Part shown: positions 23,850 to 34,794 of the stretch, piece by piece
Layout: every line of letters begins with the position of its first letter
How positions within the stretch are numbered: position 1 is the stretch's first letter
Assembly (NCBI GenBank): GCA_022818135.1
Contig: JAFMSR010000032.1
Span: forward strand, 227,779 to 291,778
Direction: 5' to 3'
Length of the DNA: 64,000 nt
Origin: Saxidomus purpurata
Lineage: Eukaryota; Mollusca; Bivalvia; Venerida; Veneridae
Notes under the pieces: generated by a model
Told to the model about the DNA's origin: nothing
Database searches by the model: none
What the model saw: only the letters and a program-made list of their open reading frames with translations
Translations under genes and position numbers: made by a program

Positions 23850-24990
23850 AATAACCAATAATTATATGACAAAATCTAAGTATAAAACGGGGCATAACTC
23901 TGTCGAATACAATGTATGACCTTGACCTATAAAATCTGGCGGCATCATGACCCTTTTGTCATAAGCAATACAATTGTAAAGTTTGATGAAGAAATCTTAA
24001 GAAATGGCAAAGTTATAGCCAACGTTAAGTTTTTGTGACAAAAACTAAGTACAACAAGAGCTGTCAGTAGGACAGCGTGCTCGACTTTTTTAGTGCTTGC
24101 CAATAAAACAAAACTTTGACAGTTAAGGGCATTAGGAATTTCTAAGTACAAATCAAGAAAATTTTTCACAGAGTTATCTTCTTTTGCTTACAGATAGGTC
24201 TTACAATGGTACATAAGTACTCCAACTTTCAAAGTAATATGTCAAATGGTTAAGTTAACAAGTGGACAAGAATGAAAATTTTAACTGAGTTTCTAAGTCA
24301 AAAAGGGCCATAATTCAAATAAAATCCTTGACAGAATTACCTTCTCCTGCCCATGTTTGGGAATCATGATGGTAAACAAGTATTCCAACTTTCAAATTAA
24401 TATCTCAAACAGTTCAGTCAAAAAGTGGACTGGTACGAAAAACTTAACCAAGATTCTAAGTCGATAAAAGGCCTTAAGTTTTGAAACAAATCCCTGACAG
24501 AGTTACCTTCTCTTGCGTACAGATGGGGGTAATGATGTGAAATAGCATTTAAAGTTTCAAAGCAATATCTCAAAGGGTTAAGGCAATAAGTGGATTTTAC
24601 CCATATTCAATGTATTTTCTAAGTAAAAAAAGAGCCATAATTCTGTCAAAAACCTTGACAGAGTTATGTACTCTTGTCTGTAGATGGAGGTTATGATGGT
24701 AAACAAGTATGGTAAGTTTCAAAGCCATACCTCTAATACTTTTGAAATAAAGTGGGGTGGTACGAAAAACTTAACCAAGGTGTGACGCCAACTCCGACGC
24801 CGGGTCGAGTAGGATAGCTCCCCTTTTCATAGAAAATTCGAGCTAAAAAGGGGCATAACACTGTCAAATATGACCTTGACCTATAAAGTTTGGCGGCATC
24901 ATGACCCTTTTGTCATAAGCAATACAATTGTAAAGTTTGATGAAGAAATCTTAAGAAATGGCAAAGTTATAGCCAACGTTAAGTTTTTAT
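23850..24990 (+). mobile_element. F11 host segment split by an F9 element
   Basis: The block gtatgaccttgacctataaa...gccaacgttaagtttttgtg (about 160 bp) stands once before 24052 and once after 24830. They are either two tandem units or one array split by F9. Its termini were not resolved. Confidence 0.5.
24053..24829 (+). mobile_element. F9 element, complete copy
   Basis: AACAAGAGCTGTCAGTAGGA (hairpin CTGTC-agtag-GACAG), arm GTGCTCGAC; four core units; 3' GGGTCGAGTAGGATAGCTCC then CCTTTTC. The ends are complementary over gagct(g/a)tc and ctcgac. Confidence 0.75.
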
Positions 24991-24999
24991 GATTTCGGG

Positions 25000-25597
25000 T
25001 TGTAGTTTTCCCAGTTTTTTAGAATAAAGTACACTGTGTCGCCTTTGCGTTTGTTCCAGAAACTGTTTATGCGGGACTTGTAATTTGATGTCTTAATAAC
25101 TTAATAAGCTAATTATGCCAGTAGTTAAACACGTGTGCGGAAAACAGATAAGTATTATGAATCAGCAGAATTTCCTTAATCATATAGACAGAATTTAGTG
25201 GTCTTTTAAAGTCTCTTTTCAAAATATCTCAGTAAATCTGTACACTTGTCTGTATGAGTCAAATTTGAAATATGCCTCTGTCTAAATCGTCTGCCTGGAA
25301 ATTAATATTTGAAACGGTTCAAAACAAAGTCAAAGACAGTCCATTGATTGATTATATGTTGATCATATGAATCATCATTTTCCGAGTACTCGATCGAAAA
25401 AAGGACAAAGTCCTCGATTATCAAATTTGGTACTTGTTGCCATCCCTAAAAGAAACCTATGTTATGTTTTATCAACGTACAATAACTTAAACCATTCAAG
25501 TTGTTCTTTTATAATGGTGGATAAAACAGAATTGAATATGTTAGTAGGCAGGATGTGTGAAAATCATCTTTTGTGTACAAAATGCCAACTAACAAGT
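25000..25597. other. Gene-free stretch with an unassigned ORF
   Basis: The ORF at 25367-25666 (99 codons) ends inside the next F1 head, so its last third is repeat. The first 77 codons have no recognisable domain, and no splice or promoter context was found. Confidence 0.3.
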
Positions 25598-26383
25598 AAA
25601 CAAGAGGGCCATGATGGCCCTGTATCGCTCACCTGTCTACCATTGGCAAAAATAAAAGGTTATTAATAGATTAATAGCAGAAAGGGTCAATTTTTACCTT
25701 TGGCTCATGATATCCTCTTAATAAGCCTATGTAAAATCAAGGGAGCCCCCCCCCCCCTCGGGCAGGGTTAATTTTAACCTTGAGGTCATGATTTGAACAA
25801 TCTTGGTAGAGAGTCAATTACTGCCACATGCTGAATATCTAAGCTCTAGGCCTCATTATTTTGCTGTCTGATCATGATCTGCACTGTTGGCTATTCATTT
25901 TTTTTTGCTGTCTGATCATGATCTGCACTGTAAGCTATTCATTGTATGCTGGCTGGTCATGATCTGCACTGTCAGCTATTTATTTTTTGCTGTCTGATCA
26001 TGATCTGCACTGTTTTCTATGCATTATTTAGCTGTCTGATCATGATATGAACTGTTTACTATTCATTATTTTGCTGTCTGATCATGATCTGCATTGTAAG
26101 CTATTCATTATTTTGCTGTCTGATCATGATCTGCACTGTGAGCTATTCAATTTTTTGCTATCTGACCATGATCTGCACTGTGAGCTGTTCATTTTTTTTA
26201 ACAATTTATGATACTTTCCAAAGTGATAGATGGAAGAGTACATAGGACAAGAGCTTATTCTTTTATGAAAGAAAAACATGCATAGGCATATTTGTCATTG
26301 ATAAATCTGATATCTTCTTATATGTTTTGTATATATCAAATATTGATTTAATTTATATATGAACTTTTTTGTGATGTGAATGT
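25598..26383 (+). mobile_element. F1 subfamily copy with an internal minisatellite (5' part)
   Basis: Head AACAAGAGGGCCATGATGGC, one core unit, then the minisatellite 25857-26200 and an AT-rich 3' part (aatttatgatactttccaaa, aagaaaaacatgcataggca). It is cut at 26384 by another F1 element; compare the sister copy at 29376-30955. Confidence 0.7.
25857..26200 (+). repeat. About 42 bp minisatellite, 8 units
   Basis: Unit tctgatcatgatctgcactg plus taagctattcattattttgc, with the palindrome TGATCATGATC in each unit. Confidence 0.85.
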
Positions 26384-27175
26384 AACAAGAGGGCCATAAT
26401 GGCCCTATATCGCTCACCTGACTACCATTGGCTATAATACAAGGGGTCAAGATTCTAACATAGTTTGTAGAGGTCCACTACACAATGCTAAGTAACATTC
26501 CAAATAACTATTCTCTGCCCGTCGGCCTTCTTGTTTTTTTTAAGTTTTCCCTATATAGGCCTATAGATGTGAAATCAAGTCACCTTCCTCCCACTCACCC
26601 CCCCTCCCGGGAAGGGTTAATTTTAACCTGGGGGTCATAATTTGAACAATCTTGGTAGAAGTCCAATAGGCATTTTTACATGCCAAATATCTAATCTCTA
26701 GGCCTTGTGGTTTCAGAGAAGATTTTTAAAGTTTTTCCTATTTGTTGAACAACCTTTCTGACATATTTCCAGGATATTTGGGCTGAAAATGTTACATCTA
26801 GAGTGTTAACAAGGTTTTTCCATATTTGGGCTGTGTGACCTAGTTTTTGAACCCAGGTGACCCATATTAAAACTTGAGCTAGAAATCAACCAAACAACCT
26901 TTCTGACAAATTGCCAGGATATTTGGACTGAAACAGTAGCCTCTAGAGCCTTAACAAGATTTTTCTATTTTTGGGTCATGTGACCTAGTTTTTCATCCGA
27001 GAAAACCCATATTTGAACTCGTCCGAGTAATTACTGAGACAAACATCCTGACCAAGTTTCGTGACAATTGAGGCAAAAATGTGACCACTAGAGTGTTAAC
27101 GAACTAAGTGTGGACGGACGACGGACATTCATCGATCCTAATAGCTCACCCTGAGCCAGCTCAGGTGAGCTAAAA
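26384..27175 (+). mobile_element. F1 element, complete
   Basis: AACAAGAGGGCCATAATGGC to the tail hairpin AGCTCACCCTGAGCCAGCTC / AGGTGAGCTAAAA; three core units of differing type; only a short ACGG tract (27111-27125). Confidence 0.8.
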
Positions 27176-27482
27176 ACTTAAATGTACTGGAAATAACATA
27201 AAAAATGCTTTTAAAATGTTGACCTAATTAGACAACCTGAATACCTTAGAAATGGAAATAATGTATAAAGCCTTTTCTAGATTTCTTTACAAATCTAAGA
27301 GTGTAAAATAAAATGATTTCTCTGCAGCCTAAATTTTAACCCATGGGTCTTGATTTGAACATTCTTGATAGAACAATAAGCAATCCTACATGCTAAAAAT
27401 ATGTCTAGTGTTACTGTTATGAAACAGCTTGTGACAATGCTATTTAAAATAAATTGGGTTTCATTGTAAGTATTAACATGCT

Positions 27483-28248
27483 TTCTGTGGGTCATAATTT
27501 GAACAATCTTGGTACAAGTCCACTAGGCAAAGCTAAATATCTAACCTCTAGGCCTTGTGGTTTTTGAAAAGAAGTTTTCCTATAAAAGCCTATGTAAAAA
27601 TAAGTGACCTCCCTGGGCGGAGTCAATTTCGACCCAGGGGTCATAATTTGAATAATTTTGGTAGAGGTCCCATACACAATGCCACATGCCAAATATCTAA
27701 GCTCTAGACCTTCCTGTTCTTGAGAAGAAGATTTTAAAAGTTTTTCCTATTTGTTGCCATAGCAACCAGAGTTCTGCATGGAATAAAATAATTTCAAGAA
27801 TATGACAGAGCTTCATGCAAGGAACAACCCTGCCAAGTTTCATCAATTTAAGCCTTCCCGATCTTAAGAAGAAGATTGTTAAACTATTTCCTATTTGTTA
27901 CCATAGCAACCAGAGTTCTGCATAGAATAAAATAATTTGAAGTATGACAGAGTTTCATGCAAAGTACAACCCTGCCAAGTTTCATCAACCTAAGCCTTCC
28001 TGATCTTGAGAAGAAGATTGTTAAAGTTTTTCCTATTTGTTGCCATAGCAACCACAGTTCTGCATGGAATAAAATAATTTGAAGGGTTATGGTAGAACTT
28101 CATGCAAGGAACATCCCTGCCATATTTCATCACGATTGGCCCAGTGGTTACAGAGGAGATATCGTTTGAAGAAATTGTGAACAGACGTACGACGGACGCA
28201 TCAGTATCCTAATAGCTCACTCTGGCACTTCTTGCCAGGTGAGCTAAT
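27483..28248 (+). mobile_element. F1 element, 5'-truncated
   Basis: Core from gtgggtcataatttgaacaa, three ttgttgccatagcaaccaga units (about 130 bp), ending AGCTCACTCTGGCACTTCTT then GCCAGGTGAGCTAA. Confidence 0.75.
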
Positions 28249-28732
28249 AACAGGGAATCAAATCATTTAATTAAAGCTTGATTGTGTTTTATTTGCCAGT
28301 TGCCTGTCATTTGCTTTATCAAAAGTCGTGTTCACAGTCATTTGTCTCCATAAATTTGAACATTTGACCAATGTATCATGAAAATCCTGCATGGGGTTTC
28401 GCAATGATGGGAACTTGGCCTTTAATCGTGCCATTCCGCATGTGACCCAGTTTCATGGACATTTGACAACATTTTTATCAAAATCATTCATGGAGTTCAG
28501 TAGATATGGTGTGGTCACGAAAAATAAATAACACCATGCAGACCTCCTTGAGCTGATATTGAACAGAAAACCACTGTTTAAGTAAGCCTATTCATCCAAT
28601 CTATCCGCCTAAACAATATCCCAAATCTTATTACCGGGATTTTGTTATTAACACTATGCATGCAAAACTAGGATGAAATATCATATCAAGATATACTACT
28701 TGAGGTAGTAAACAGTCAAGATAACAAGAGCA
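28249..28732. other. Degraded repeat of an undefined family
   Basis: Contains two diverged units (catgaaaatcctgcatgggg, catttgacaacatttttatc) reminiscent of the element cores, without ends. No coding signal. Confidence 0.35.
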
Positions 28733-29375
28733 CCGGCTGCAGGTGTCGGATGCTCGTGTGATTTTATTCTTTAACGCACTTATTACCATTTTTTAAGTAA
28801 CAGTATCCCTTGACCTTCACCCAGAAACACAATCCCACAATAGGTTTTCATAATAATCACTAGACACGAAGTTTGGTCACAATAAAACGGGTTTTTCACA
28901 GACTTCTGCGCATGCGCTACATTAATGAATATCGACCGTATAAGCAACTGAGGGGGCAGTTATATGGCGCATGATAAGCGATATACTCTGATATGTTGAT
29001 ATATCATTTATATTTGTTTTATAAAACACTTTAACCAGATTGTTAAAAGCCATTTAATGATGTTTAATCATATTTTATTCTTTTAATCATTCAAATATAT
29101 TTAAAGTTAATATTTAGAATGATCAATGAAAAAAGTAAACGACGGACACATCTACTAGACGTTTTTTTTTCTTTTATAAAATGGTACGGCAACAGTTTTA
29201 AATATTTTTTACTTAAACCTTTTTTAAAATTGTCTAAACCTTTCTTTTGTCTAAATGGGGGTATGATTTAAAAATTTTAATAATCTCGATTAATAGTTTT
29301 AATACACAGGGGCAGGCGTAATATTTAACTGCACGGACCTAAATACACATGTGTATAAAGGCCCATGTTAACTGA

Positions 29376-30955
29376 AACAAGAGGGCCATGATGGCCCTGT
29401 ATCGCTCACCTGTCTACCATTGCATATAATGCAAGGGCATTAATAGCAGAAAGGGTCAATTTTTACATTTTCCTCTGAATAAGCCTATGTAAAATCAAGA
29501 GACCCCCGGGCAGGGTCAATTTTGACCCTGAGGTCATGATTTGAACAATCTTGGTAGAGATTCATGCCACATGCTGAATATCTAAGCTCTAGGCCTCATT
29601 ATTTTACTGTTTGATCATGATCTGCACTGTTCACTATTCATTTTTTTGCTGTTTGATCATGATCTGCACTGTAAGCTATTTATTTTATGCTGTCTAATCA
29701 GGATCTGCACTGTGAGCTATTCTAATTTTGCTGTCTGATCAAAATCTGCAATGTAAGCTATTGATATTTTGCTATCTGATCATGCTCTGCACCACCGGCT
29801 ATTTATTTTTTGCTGTTCGATCATGATCTGCAGTGTTTGTTATGCACTATTTTGCTGTCTGATCATGATCTGCACTGTTCGCAATTCATTTTTTTGTCTT
29901 TATCATGATCTGCACTAATAGCTTTTCATTATTTTGCTGTCTGATCATGATCAACACTGTTCACTTTTAATTTTTATGCTGTCTGATCATGATCTGCACT
30001 GTGAGCTATTTATTTATTCAACAATTTATGGTACTGTCCAAATTGATAGATGGAAGAGTACATGTTAGAATTATATAGGACAACATTACAGCTTATTCTT
30101 TTATGAAAGAAAAACATGCACAGGCATATTTGCCATTGATAAATCTAATATCTTCTTAAATATTTTGTATATTAAAGATTCATCTAATTTTATATATGAC
30201 CTTTCTTGTGAGGTGAATGTTTAACTTTATCTAGGACAATGGAACATGGAAGTTCAACAAGGGGTCAAGAATATTCTCCAGCAACAGAAATAAACAATAA
30301 ACAACACATTATTCAAACAAAAGCTATATTGGCCTCTATGGACTATATGAAATATCAAAATAGTGTAAAAAAGTAAGCTGTCCAAGACCAGGTAAAAACA
30401 GTTCACCAAAACATTGATGTGAATATCAAAGACGATTACTATTCCCTCCAAAATTATGTGCAGTAACAATACAAACGACCAATTTTATAACAGCTACAAC
30501 AAAGAAGCACTTCTCCGCATTATTCTACCTGGTTAATTAATAAAACTCTCATGCAATTCACTTGATTTCAAACTCATTTGATACAGATCCACTAGACAAT
30601 GATACATGCTAAATATTCATCACTATACACCTTGTACTTTTGAACAATCTTGGTAGAGGTCCACTAGACAATGGTACATGCCAATTATCTAAGCTCTAGG
30701 CCTTGTGCTTTCAGAGAAGAAGATTTTTAAAGTTTTTCCTATTTTTTTCCATAGCAACCAGAGTTCTGCATGGAATGAAATTCTTTGAACAATTTTGTTA
30801 GAGCTTCATGCAAGGAACATTCCTGCATAGTTTTATCAACATTGGCTTAGTGGTTTCAGAGGAGATGTCATTTGAATCAAAATGTTGACGGACGACATAC
30901 GACGGGCAATCATCAATCAGAAAAGCTCACCCTGGCGTAGCCATATGAGCTAAAA
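29376..30955 (+). mobile_element. F1 subfamily copy with minisatellite, nested in the TIR element
   Basis: Same build as 25598-26383 but with the end present: head, core, minisatellite (29600-30010), AT-rich part, F1 core, and a degraded tail AGCTCACCCTGGCGTAGCCA / TATGAGCTAAAA. Confidence 0.75.
29600..30010 (+). repeat. About 42 bp minisatellite, 10 units
   Basis: Same unit as at 25857-26200 (tctgatcatgatctgcactg...), more diverged. Confidence 0.8.
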
Positions 30956-31775
30956 ATATACTTATTTAAGTAAGGATATAATTTGTAGTAGAAATAAGTT
31001 AATAATTTAGCAAAATACACGATAATCATAGGATTATTCATTCATGATACGTAAAAAGTATTATACGCTTTCGTTATCAGACCGAAACTGCCCCCTCATT
31101 CGCCGACTGATAACCATTTGTGCTCTTTAACGCTGAAGAGTACGCAAGAACGATAAGTCTGTGAAAAACCCGTATTCAACTGCAACTGAAGGTATTGCAT
31201 TTTTTCTCATTTTTCTATTTAAAAAAAAACACACAGACGTTGAACCCATGAGCCCCACACTTAATAATTTAGTTACAATAATTATGTCAAATGTAACTAA
31301 ATATATTGAATATATTACTGTTTTTCTATTTTTAGTTACAGTGACCTTGACAGTGACCCCAGGGACCCCAAAACACAACCACATAAAATATCTTCTTAAA
31401 TACTTACTACAAACAAAAGTTGGTTACATTATGTCAACTGTAACTAAAGATATTGAATATATAACTGTTTTCCTATTTTTATTAACAGTGACCTTGACCC
31501 CAGGAGCCTCAAAACACAATCCAATTAAAGATATTCATAAATACTTCCTATACACTATGTTTGTTTGCATTATGTTCACTGTTACAAAAATATTGTCTGT
31601 ATGAAACTTTCTAAGTTAAGAAAGGGCAATGATCCAGTCAAAATTCATGACAGGGTTATGCAACTTGTAAAACTCTTCCTTCATTCTATTGTACATTTGA
31701 TAGTGAACAGGTATTCCAAGTTTTAAAGTGATAGCTTTGATAGTTTGCATGTAAGTGACCTAAACGCAAAACTTA

Positions 31776-32645
31776 AACTAGATACCTACGTGCAACATGT
31801 CGAGCCCGCCAGTTGTCAAAAGGACTAATTCCTTACCAAGTAGAGACAGGTCAAAATACACCTAAATATTGGATGTAACATGCATGTTGTACCACAGAAA
31901 AGTGGTCTCGATTTTTCTCTACTGCCAGTAATAAAAAAGTTACAATATAAGCTATTTATAGTAACAACAAAGGGAAGTAATTCTAAAAACAAGGGTAGCT
32001 CATGGTGGTGAACATTTGTGCGCAGTTACATCAAAATCCCTCCATGCATGAAGAAGAAATGCTCCGGACAAAGATATTCTTGAATTGACCTTTAAACCCT
32101 AAGTATGACCTTGACCTTAGACCTAAGGACCTGGTTCTTGCGCATGACACTCCGTCTCATAGTGGTGAACATTTGTGCTAAATAACATCAAAATCCATCC
32201 ATGCATGAAGAAGAAATACTCCAGACAAAGTCATTCTTGAATTATTCTTGTATCTGACCTTTGGCCTCTTTAAGTGTGACCTTGATCTTGGAACTAGGGA
32301 CCTGGTTCTTGCGTATGACACTCCGTCTCATGATGGTGAACATTTGTACCAAGTGACATCAAAATCCCTCCATGCATGAAGTAGATATGCTCCGGACAAA
32401 GTCATTCTTGAATTTGACCTTTAGCCTCTAAGTGTGACCTTGACCTTAGACCTAGGGACCTGGTTCTTGCGCATGACACTCCGTCTCATGATGGTGAACA
32501 TTTGTGCCAAGTTATTCAAGAATCCCTTGATCCATGGATAAGTTACAGCCCGGACAAACTAAACTCGGACGTACACAAGGACGCACATACACCGAACCGC
32601 CATTTGGACAACTATATCGAGCTTTCGCAAGCGGCTCGACAAAAA
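31776..32645 (+). mobile_element. F6 element nested in F5 (site 2)
   Basis: AACTAGATACCTACGTGCAA, arm GTCGAGCCCGCC; five core units; end TTCGCAAGCGGCTCGACAAAAA. It is inserted about 130 bp away from the site used in the other F5 copy. Confidence 0.8.
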
Positions 32646-33047
32646 TCAGACCAGCTAAAAATGACAAAGTCCAAAAATACACAAATATTACCCCCCCGCA
32701 AAACTTATGACTCAAAAACCCCATTTGATATGTTGAAGTACATTATCCATTAATTGTTTGTGAAAAATTTGAAATCAATCTAACAAATAAATGAAGAAGC
32801 TATGTCTAATTCTCAAAATCAACCAAAAATCCATTAAAATTCATGTTTTTTGTTTCATACAATGTGAAGAAGGGTATTAGATGAACAAGTTTTTCAAGTT
32901 TCAAAGTGATAGCTTTGATATTTCCCATGTAAGTCAGTGACCTAAACGCAAAACTTAACCAACGCCGATGACAACGACAACAATCAAGTATTGTCAGCCG
33001 AGCTAAACTTTTCAAATTTAACATATTGCCCGATCAGCTATACTTAC

Positions 33048-33146
33048 AACAGCACAAAATGCATAAGCATACTATGATTACGATGGTTACATTTGCACCA
33101 ATTCCTATTCCAATCGACAAATAGTCACCTGTTGTTCTTCCCTCCT
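33048..33146 (-). CDS. Transmembrane exon of the same Ig receptor gene
   Basis: This 99 bp exon has an acceptor reading tttaagtttcag (AG at 33148-33147) and a donor gtaagta (GT at 33047-33046). It is phase 1 at both ends, so it joins the Ig exon in frame (G plus AG makes Glu). The peptide opens with a short polar stalk (EGRTTGDY) and continues as a hydrophobic helix of about 23 residues, rich in Gly, Ile and Val, that ends in a Cys cluster (CLCILCC). Such juxtamembrane cysteines are often acylated; that is inference. The intron to the Ig exon is about 660 bp and holds a degraded F2 element. Downstream the gene must continue across about 22 kb to the tail exons. Confidence 0.75.
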
Positions 33147-33345
33147 CTGAAACTTAAAAGTAAATAACAAACTTTGTTAGTATCGGGAAATCATTCATCT
33201 GATTTTCATGGCATTTAACGTCAGTATTTTTATATTGAATTTAAATATTTTTCAATATTTCTATTGACAGTATATTGCTATAATTATATGATGCCAATTA
33301 AAATATCCAGGATAAATGTGGTTAATTGTGACATATTTTGGAAAG

Positions 33346-33735
33346 AACAAGAGCTGTCCTTCGTAAGTGATGAATGTCTCTCACAGTCTGTGACCTTGAC
33401 CTTCAAATTGTGGATTCAGTACTGGCTAATGACACTTTATCTCAATGAGCTACACATTTGTGCCATTTCATTTTAAACTTCTTCAATGTATAAAAGAGTA
33501 ACTATCTGGACAAGAACATGTGCATATATATAGGATTCTGAAACCTCTGACCTCTGTGACCTTCACCTTCAAGGTAAGGATGTGGAACTTGCGCATTACA
33601 CATCAACTCCATGTGAACATTTAAAATCCTTCCATGCATGACAGAGTTACCATGAAAACAGGATCCTATGACCTTTAAACGAGTTTGACCTCAACCTTTG
33701 AGGTAGGGCAATTTAAGGTCTTTGCAGTGGCATAA
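33346..33735 (+). mobile_element. F2 element, old degraded copy
   Basis: AACAAGAGCTGTCCTTCGTA head; two diverged core units; end gcagtggcataaac without ACGG repeats. Lies in the intron between the Ig and transmembrane exons. Confidence 0.65.
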
Positions 33736-33804
33736 ACATAACTAAGTTTTCATGTTGGGCCAATGCAGAAAACCTTTAAAAAATAGATTGTATGAAAGGC
33801 TTAC

Positions 33805-34122
33805 CTTCCACATTTAGAGTAAATTCAATTGAATGCATCCCGTCATAACATCCAATAACTTTGGTGTCATCTTCTTTCAGCACAGGATCAATTGTAAAGA
33901 CAAAAATTCCAGTGCTTATATTGTGCATGAATGAGAATCTGGAAGGATTTGTCTTATTTTCAGCACAGGAAACTAATCCACACTCTTCAACTTTTACAGA
34001 ATTAAAACTCCATATTTGACTGCCTGGATATGGTTGAGTTGTGCAAGTAAGACTAACCGCAGATAAGAGAGCAAAACTTGTCCCATCTTCCAGCGTATTG
34101 GATGGAGCTATCGTTAGGTTCG
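33805..34122 (-). CDS. Ig-domain exon of a transmembrane receptor gene
   Basis: The reverse complement is one open exon of 318 bp (105 full codons plus split ends, no stop), bounded by an acceptor reading tttttcag (AG at 34123-34124) and a donor gtaagc (GT at 33804-33803). It is phase 1 on both sides, the usual form of Ig-domain exons. The roughly 106 residues look like one Ig fold: B-strand Cys at about residue 27, Trp at 38, F-strand Cys at about 92 in a DDTKVIGCYDG context, plus a second Cys pair (48 and 53). Three N-glycosylation sequons (NLT, NKT, NIS near residues 2, 56 and 68) suggest an extracellular domain. The next exon downstream encodes a membrane helix, so this is the membrane-proximal Ig domain of a type I surface protein. 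Orthology and ligand are unknown; an immune or adhesion role is inference only. Upstream exons, including a signal peptide, were not found. Confidence 0.8.
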
Positions 34123-34794
34123 CTGAAAAATCAATTATTGGTTAATAGTCTTTTTAGAACTGATATCGATTGTTTGACAGAAGAGACACAGCACTGAAAC
34201 CGCGATCTTTTTAAATTTTATCTTTATGTTTTGTAGGGGCTTTTTCTGTCTTTATAGAACCTGAATGTTAAGGAGCACTTTTATTATGGCTATCTGTATA
34301 TTTATCATTAGGAAAACAATGTACTGTATTTCTTGCATACCAGATCGGGATATTTGGAGTTTTTACCTGTGTTAGAAAATCTCATCTTTCACCCCCTCCC
34401 ACCCACGTATGCAAGAAAAAAAGTTTCTATCATGAGACATTTGGTTCAGATGTATTATATCCGTCACTTTGGGTAACTGTTTTGCAGGAACTTGGCATAG
34501 CCTCATGCTCATGGGAGAAACTAATATTCTGATAATTTGCACCGTGTATGAGGGTGAAGCTTAAAGTTAAAATACCCTTAAAAATGGCTATATTGGGTTA
34601 AACAGAGAATGATACTCTAAAATTGAAATTAAATATACTTAGTGTTTGAAATTATTTTTTGTCCAATCGCAGCGCAGTATTCGCTGCACTTTAACTTGGG
34701 TAATTCAATATTTGTATACCAAGTCAGTAAATGGGAAAATACTGCTGATTTACAAAAAATAATTTCAACACTAAGGCCAAAAAAAACAAGAGCC
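34123..34794. other. Intron or upstream region of the Ig exon
   Basis: No second Ig exon and no signal-peptide exon with a phase 1 donor could be found on the minus strand here. Confidence 0.3.

Larger units (their letters stand above)
28887..31173. mobile_element. TIR element nested in F5
   Basis: ACGGGTTTTTCACAGACTT at the left and AAGTCTGTGAAAAACCCGT at the right, with inner inverted blocks (TGAGGGGGCAGTT). The flanks are continuous F5 core (gtttggtcacaata / attcaactgcaactgaagg). Without the F1 copy inside it is about 0.7 kb; no transposase. Confidence 0.7.
28733..33008 (+). mobile_element. F5 element with TIR element and F6 nested
   Basis: AACAAGAGCACCGGCTGCAG head; cores split at 28887-31173 by a TIR element and at 31776-32645 by F6. 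The 3' part (tgaagaagctatgtctaatt) ends near TGTCAGCCGAGCTAAAC. The 147-codon ORF at 31161-31604 is a reading of the F5 cores. Confidence 0.7.

Noticed and set aside
25367..25666. 99-codon ORF as a gene
   Set aside because: It ends in the F1 head and lacks domain or splice support; kept only as an unassigned stretch.
31161..31604. 147-codon ORF with hydrophobic repeats
   Set aside because: It reads F5 core units (ctgttttcctatttttagtta and similar) and starts inside the end of a TIR element; the internal peptide repeat mirrors the DNA repeat.
33264..33476. 70-codon plus-strand ORF
   Set aside because: It runs into a degraded F2 head and core.
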